Assembly (NCBI RefSeq): GCF_023299985.1
Contig: NZ_JALZVX010000053.1
Location: 1 to 38,427 of the forward strand
Direction of reading: 5' to 3'
DNA length: 38,427 bases
From: Lacinutrix sp.
Lineage (GTDB): Bacteria; Bacteroidota; Bacteroidia; Flavobacteriales; Flavobacteriaceae
Below the pieces are notes generated by a model. That model did not search any database. It was not told where the DNA came from and saw only the letters and a list, made by a program, of their open reading frames with translations. The position numbers were made by a program, and so were the translations under genes. Position 1 is the stretch's first letter. Each line of letters opens with the position of its first letter. This document shows positions 34,009-38,427 of the stretch, in pieces.

Positions 34009-34157
34009 AATGATAAAGTATAATAACAATTCAAATGTAATAGGTCTTTAATAGTATAAAACACACTATTCGCTAAGCTGTAGTTTTGAGTGAATAAAGA
34101 GGAGCTTTCATTCTATTATCGGTTTTTTAGCAAATAACTATTAGAAATTATTTGAAC

Positions 34158-34184
34158 AAGCTTATAACGGTTTTTTATAAGCTT
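34158..34184. repeat. Perfect 9-bp inverted repeat
   Basis: AAGCTTATA (34158-34166) and TATAAGCTT (34176-34184) with a 9-base loop. No adjacent gene explains it. Confidence 0.5.
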
Positions 34185-34379
34185 TAGATATTGGGACATG
34201 CTTTTGGTTATCTAAAACTAGACACCTTTTTTTTTAGATTAGACATATTATTGGAATTGTCTTATCTGGAGAAATTACTCACGATTTTAATACTGTAATA
34301 GCATTAATCAATTATTAAACGCATATACAACAGAAGAACAGCATTATAGTTTTAAATATAATCTATTAAAAAAAGACTC

Positions 34380-35771
34380 TCATTTTACTAATCGTGTCTT
34401 TGGGTATGACGCTTTCCAACCAAACCAAAACGCATTAAATGTATTAATTCGTTTTAAAACAGTTCCGTTATTGTCTTCTAATCTGTCTTCATACACAGTC
34501 CATTCTTGACCTTTATTATCAGTCGCAGTATTTATTTTATCGTATTTTAAAAATAGTATTTCTCCAGCCTCAAACACACGATTAGCTCCAGTTTTATCTG
34601 TAAATACTACAAATTTATGGTCACCAATTTTATCTTGATAAATAGCATGTTTTTTTAAATATTTTACTGAAATAGCTAATGGATTCTCTTGAGATTCTGG
34701 AAAACGAATAGCTAAAATAGACTGCTTGTTCTTTAATTTAGTATCAACTTTAGGTACATTAAACATTAAGTCGTCTGTTGCAAAATAATTTTGATATGCA
34801 ATACCTTCATTATAATTTCTTTTAAAACCAGTATTAATATCTAATACTTTTGTTTTAGGGTGTCTTTTTTTCCAATCTCCCCAAGTTGTTGTTACTACAC
34901 TTAAGTATTCAAGTTCTATACCTTTTCCTACTAATGGTCCAACAACAGGTTTACCCCATAAAGTATTCCATAAAGATTGTGTTTTTTCATCATACATCAA
35001 TTTATTAGATCGGTATAAAAAACCACTGGTTCCTATTTTATATTTTACTCCGTTATGTTCTGTTTTATACAAGATTACAGTGCCACAAAGCGTACAATAT
35101 ACACCTGCAACCTCAATTCCTCCAATAGTATCAGTAAACATTTCATGCCATGCTAAAATACGTTTTGGGTAGGCTCTAAATTGACCATTAACTTCAATAC
35201 CAAAAACGACATTATCATCATCTAGATAAGTAGCCTGCACAGCAGTTGTCATTTTTGGGCTTCGCAGTGGCGGAATACCATCTTGCAAAACACCTCCCCA
35301 ACGAATTTCATCTAATCTAATAGTACGCTGACTATCTTCTTGTCTATTTGCAAAATATTTTGAAAAGTGATAATCAATATTAGCATGCATTTCTGCTTTA
35401 AATTTATGGTATTCTGGAATTAAGTTTTCTTCCTTATTCCAAATCCATTGGTACCAAGCATTAAAGTCATAACCAAATGTTTGGTTTGTATTTTTTTCTA
35501 ATAATTTTAATAATTTATTACTAAGTAATGCATCATTGACTTTAAAATAAAACAATTCTAAAATCATGATTTCATATTCAGGTTTCCAATTTTTATCAAT
35601 ATATTCTAATTCTGATGATTGTATCTTACTATTTATAGAAGCTATTAAATTTGTAAAATGCTTTAATTCTTTAGATGAAGATTCATTATTCTGCGAATTG
35701 CTAACATAAAACGTTAATAAAAAAAGGATACTTAAAGTGGTAGTTAAAACTCTTAATTTATTTGTATACAT
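34380..35771 (-). CDS. DUF3179-family secreted protein
   Basis: The 463-residue protein has a signal peptide (about residues 8-26, YVSNSQ) and a large DUF3179 domain from about residue 150 on. Recognisable segments are DGIPPLRSPKM, VNGQFRAYPKRILAWHEMFT, the conserved cysteine pair in GVYCTLCGTVI, YKIGTSGFLYRSNKLMYDEK and SLWNTLWGKPVVGP. The function of DUF3179 is unknown. It is the nearest gene downstream of the LytTR response regulator (about 100 bases), so it may be co-regulated with that system or a target of it. Confidence 0.9.
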   Translation of the reverse strand: MYTNKLRVLTTTLSILFLLTFYVSNSQNNESSSKELKHFTNLIASINSKIQSSELEYIDKNWKPEYEIMILELFYFKVNDALLSNKLLKLLEKNTNQTFGYDFNAWYQWIWNKEENLIPEYHKFKAEMHANIDYHFSKYFANRQEDSQRTIRLDEIRWGGVLQDGIPPLRSPKMTTAVQATYLDDDNVVFGIEVNGQFRAYPKRILAWHEMFTDTIGGIEVAGVYCTLCGTVILYKTEHNGVKYKIGTSGFLYRSNKLMYDEKTQSLWNTLWGKPVVGPLVGKGIELEYLSVVTTTWGDWKKRHPKTKVLDINTGFKRNYNEGIAYQNYFATDDLMFNVPKVDTKLKNKQSILAIRFPESQENPLAISVKYLKKHAIYQDKIGDHKFVVFTDKTGANRVFEAGEILFLKYDKINTATDNKGQEWTVYEDRLEDNNGTVLKRINTFNAFWFGWKASYPKTRLVK

Positions 35772-35871
35772 CCTAGACTAATTTTAATTTAAGTCGTTAA
35801 AGAGGATGATTACTGACTTGTGAATTGTTAAAACCGTATTAAATTTATTAGAAGAAAAACAAAATATATCC

Positions 35872-36615
35872 TTAATTAAATATGTTTAAAAACTCTTTTT
35901 TATTAGCTCTAGATATTGGTACGCGCTGTCTGTTTTCTAAAACTAAATAACCTTCGTTTTCGAAATGTCTAACTTTTTCTAAATTGACAATATGAGACTT
36001 ATGGCATTTAAAGAATTTAATACATAATAACTTTTCAAACTTGCCTAAATTATAAGAGCTAATAATTGTGGTGTTATTAGTTAAGTGGATTTTAGTATAA
36101 CCTTCATAGCCTTCTAGATGCATCACTTCTTCTTTAGGGATAAAAGACATACCTTTTGCTGTTGGTACAATAATTTTATTATTACTCGAAATATTTTCAG
36201 ATAAAAGGCTAACCAGTTTATGATTACTCACAGCATCTGTTTTCGCTTTTATAAATGCTTTAGCCTTATCTACAGCTACAACCAAATCTTGATTATCTAT
36301 AGGTTTTAATATATAATCTACAGCATTTTGCTTAAATGCTTCTATCGCATATTCACTGTAAGCAGTAACAAATATAATTTGGAAATTAATTTCTTTTAAT
36401 TTTGTTAATAGTTCAAAACCATTAATTCTAGGCATTTCAATATCTAAAAACACTAAACTTGGTTGTGATTTACAAAGATACTTTATGGCTTCTTCTGGTT
36501 TTTGAAACGTATGTTGAATAATTATGTCTGGAAATAATTTGCCTAGTTTTTGTTCTAATCCTTTTAGATTAGAAATTTCATCATCAATTAATATAGCTGT
36601 TAACTGTGTTTTCAT
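35872..36615 (-). CDS. LytTR-family response regulator
   Basis: The 247-residue protein has a receiver domain with D11-D12, phospho-acceptor D58 (VFLDIEMP), T84 and K104 (YILKP), followed by a LytTR DNA-binding domain (GMSFIPKEEVMHLEGYEGYT, then FKCHKSHIVNLEKVRHFE and RVPISRANKKEF). It follows the sensor kinase gene by 4 bases and must be its partner. Confidence 0.93.
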   Translation of the reverse strand: MKTQLTAILIDDEISNLKGLEQKLGKLFPDIIIQHTFQKPEEAIKYLCKSQPSLVFLDIEMPRINGFELLTKLKEINFQIIFVTAYSEYAIEAFKQNAVDYILKPIDNQDLVVAVDKAKAFIKAKTDAVSNHKLVSLLSENISSNNKIIVPTAKGMSFIPKEEVMHLEGYEGYTKIHLTNNTTIISSYNLGKFEKLLCIKFFKCHKSHIVNLEKVRHFENEGYLVLENRQRVPISRANKKEFLNIFN

Positions 36616-36619
36616 AAAT

Positions 36620-38427
36620 TTACAATTGGGTAATTTTAAAGGTTGATTTGTTTCCTTTATCTTTTAAATCTGGATGTAACTCTTCTTCTTCATAAGATAT
36701 GTTCCATAATCCAGATTGATTTAAATATTTTAATCGGTCTTCTAAAACATTAGAAGACTTCACTTTTTTATTATTTCTTTTTTGGGTGTTTATAAATCCA
36801 ACACCATCATCAATAATTTCTACTTTTATACTGTTATTAGAAATTAAGTTAATGTTAATGGTTACTTTTCCATTATCAATTTTATTAAACACACCATGAT
36901 TTATAGCGTTTTCTACTATTGGTTGTAATAGCATCGTAGGTAATTTTACTGTATTTAAATTTATATTTTTATCTACATTAAAACTGTATTCAAAATTTTC
37001 TTTAAATCTTAATTTTTCAATATCAAGATAGTTTTTAATGAGTTTAATCTCTTCTGTTAAACTAATTTCTGTCTCTTTGGATAATTCGAAGAATTGACGA
37101 ATAAGCTTAGAAAACTTAACCAAATATTTTTCTGATGCTTCAATTTCATTATTATTTATATAATACTGTATTGCTGCTAAAGAGTTGAATACAAAATGAG
37201 GATTCATTTGAGATCTTAGCGCAGTAAGTTGTAATTCTGAAATGCGCTTATCTTCAATTATTTTTTGGTTTTTTTGTTGTTGCGATCTTTTTAAGAAAAA
37301 TCTAGACATTAAAACAATTAAAAACACAGATAATAATAGCGCTAATAATCTAACCCATTGATTTTGCCACCATAAGGGTTGTATTTTAAAATTTAAGTTT
37401 TTTTCAATGTCATTAAGTTTTACATTAAAGGTATAATTACCAGGTTGTAAATCGTTAAAATTAAAGTTATTGTTTTTAGAACTTATCCAGTCTTTATGAA
37501 TAGGCTCTAATTTATAATTATAAGAAAAATTAGACTGATTCTCTGAAAAATCGATATTAGAAACCGTAAAATTTACATTGTTATTATCTTGATATTTAAA
37601 AGCTGAACCATTAGCATTAATTGCTTCATCATTATACTTAGCCTTTTCTATATAGATATCTAATAATTGCGGTTTACTAACTTGATTTTTTGGTAAAATA
37701 GCTATACCATTATTAGTCCCTACAATAAGGTTTACATTATCTACATATAATGTGTTTATATGGTTTGTTGGTAAACCATCACTCATACTAAAGCGTTTTT
37801 CAAACTGAAATGAGTCGTTATTTTTTTTAAATTTTAAGACCCCAGAATTAGTTGCTAACCATAAAACATTATTATCAACAAACGCTTCTTCAACAATTAA
37901 ATACTCGGTTAAATGTAAAGGAGTTACAGTTTGCAAATCTGTAATGTATGACCCAAAACCATCTGTATTAATTAATATATGCGAGTCATCAATTTTATTT
38001 AAACTTAAAATTGATTTTTTAAAAGCTGTATTCTTAAAAACTACTGGTATTAACGTCTCGTTTTTAATTTCTTTTAGACCATTAGCAGTAGCTATTAAAA
38101 GCCTGTTATTAAAATTGATAATATCATTACACCCTCTTTGAATGTGTGTTTTTTCAATAACAAATGGTTCTGGATTAATTCTATTAATTCCGAATGAATA
38201 ATTACCATATAATTTTTCATTAAAATAGACTGTTTTACGAGCAACCTCATTTGCTGTAACATTTTCCTCGAAAAGTTCTGAAAAATTTATTTTTTCTATT
38301 TTTCCGTTCACCTCTTTTAATAAAGTGTTTTTTAATGAATAAAAATTGGTTTTTATTGGTTTTACTTCGCTAGCTTCAAAAATGTAGTCATCACTTTCAA
38401 TAAATTTTTTAAATGTTTTTTCATTTT
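36620..38427 (-). CDS. LytS-type (His_kinase) sensor with beta-propeller and Y_Y_Y domain, 5' end outside the window
   Basis: The frame is open to the right edge: upstream of the GTG at 38311 it continues through codons reading YSLKNTLLKEV with no stop to 38427, so the N-terminus is missing. About 600 residues are visible: propeller repeats (LWLATNSGVLKFK, DGLPTNHINTLYVDN), a Y_Y_Y-type domain (YNYKLEPIHKDWISSKNNNF), a transmembrane helix (LLALLLSVFLIVLM), a His_kinase domain with the phospho-acceptor in QMNPHFVFNSL (His codon at 37197-37199), and an ATPase domain with VENAINHGVF and DDGVGF. It pairs with the LytTR regulator 4 bases downstream. Confidence 0.92.
   Translation of the reverse strand, partial: NEKTFKKFIESDDYIFEASEVKPIKTNFYSLKNTLLKEVNGKIEKINFSELFEENVTANEVARKTVYFNEKLYGNYSFGINRINPEPFVIEKTHIQRGCNDIINFNNRLLIATANGLKEIKNETLIPVVFKNTAFKKSILSLNKIDDSHILINTDGFGSYITDLQTVTPLHLTEYLIVEEAFVDNNVLWLATNSGVLKFKKNNDSFQFEKRFSMSDGLPTNHINTLYVDNVNLIVGTNNGIAILPKNQVSKPQLLDIYIEKAKYNDEAINANGSAFKYQDNNNVNFTVSNIDFSENQSNFSYNYKLEPIHKDWISSKNNNFNFNDLQPGNYTFNVKLNDIEKNLNFKIQPLWWQNQWVRLLALLLSVFLIVLMSRFFLKRSQQQKNQKIIEDKRISELQLTALRSQMNPHFVFNSLAAIQYYINNNEIEASEKYLVKFSKLIRQFFELSKETEISLTEEIKLIKNYLDIEKLRFKENFEYSFNVDKNINLNTVKLPTMLLQPIVENAINHGVFNKIDNGKVTININLISNNSIKVEIIDDGVGFINTQKRNNKKVKSSNVLEDRLKYLNQSGLWNISYEEEELHPDLKDKGNKSTFKITQL

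Larger units (their letters stand above)
33888..34379. other. Gene-free interval of about 490 bases
   Basis: No credible gene on either strand. It contains two inverted repeats, listed separately, and a short plus-strand frame (34268-34318) reading GEITHDFNTVIALI, which recalls a histidine-kinase H-box but is bounded by stops and too short to call. A promoter for the minus-strand lipoprotein should lie at the left end but no perfect TAnnTTTG was found there. Confidence 0.6.

Noticed and set aside
34268-34318. Histidine-kinase pseudogene
   Set aside because: The HDFN-like match is only ~14 residues between stops, too short to separate from chance.

Overview
The window is AT-rich, densely coded chromosomal DNA that reads as a marine member of the Flavobacteriaceae (Bacteroidetes). 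The evidence is a probable type IX secretion sorting domain (near 2220-2473), Bacteroidetes-type promoters of the form TTTG-N19/20-TAnnTTTG, absence of Shine-Dalgarno sequences, Cys-type lipoprotein signals, a fused E1 alpha/beta 2-oxoacid dehydrogenase, and sensor kinases built from beta-propellers with a Y_Y_Y domain. No rRNA, tRNA, CRISPR array, prophage or insertion sequence was seen. The genus cannot be fixed from this window.

Layout. 1-5310: 3' end of uvrA, a LOG-family nucleotide hydrolase, a secreted endonuclease/exonuclease/phosphatase-fold protein, and a large surface protein with a degenerate M1-peptidase domain and a probable outer-membrane barrel. 5423-7968: the E1 dehydrogenase as its own transcription unit, with a clear promoter and terminator. 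7995-11128: two methyltransferases, a DUF202 membrane protein and an unknown helical protein. 11129-13033: an accessory cassette, made of one minus-strand CoiA-like nuclease gene bracketed by short inverted repeats and a structured palindromic element. 13217-14786: a secreted protein of unknown function with its own promoter and terminator. 14852-17155 (minus): a tandem META-domain gene split by a frameshift in an A8 tract, then a cupin lipoprotein and holA. 17266-19899: an orphan HsdR-N-type nuclease-fold protein, a DUF998 membrane protein, a decayed glycosyltransferase fragment, a small membrane protein and an intact family 2 glycosyltransferase. 19951-20901: an OmpA-family lipoprotein. 21111-22317 (minus): a VOC pseudogene, a small membrane protein and a YciO/Sua5-family protein. 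22366-23253: an esterase lipoprotein. 23286-26514 (minus): a secreted protein overlapping the end of a UvrD/PcrA helicase gene. 26675-30464: a hybrid-type sensor kinase and a NarL/LuxR response regulator, followed by a striking TACGTA palindrome and direct repeats. 30500-32114: an FMN glutamate-synthase-like protein. 32133-33887 (minus): a lipoprotein with a carboxypeptidase regulatory-like domain. 33888-34379: gene-free. 34380-38427 (minus): a DUF3179 protein, then a LytTR response regulator and a LytS-type sensor kinase that runs off the right edge.

Most of the window is housekeeping and envelope genes. The parts most worth a second look are the CoiA-like cassette with its flanking repeats, the TACGTA repeat array after the LuxR regulator, the A8-tract split of the META gene, the glycosyltransferase relic that reuses the intact gene's own sequence, and the inactive-looking peptidase-barrel protein. 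No complete known defence, secretion or biosynthetic system is visible. The CoiA-like gene is the best candidate for an undescribed accessory function.
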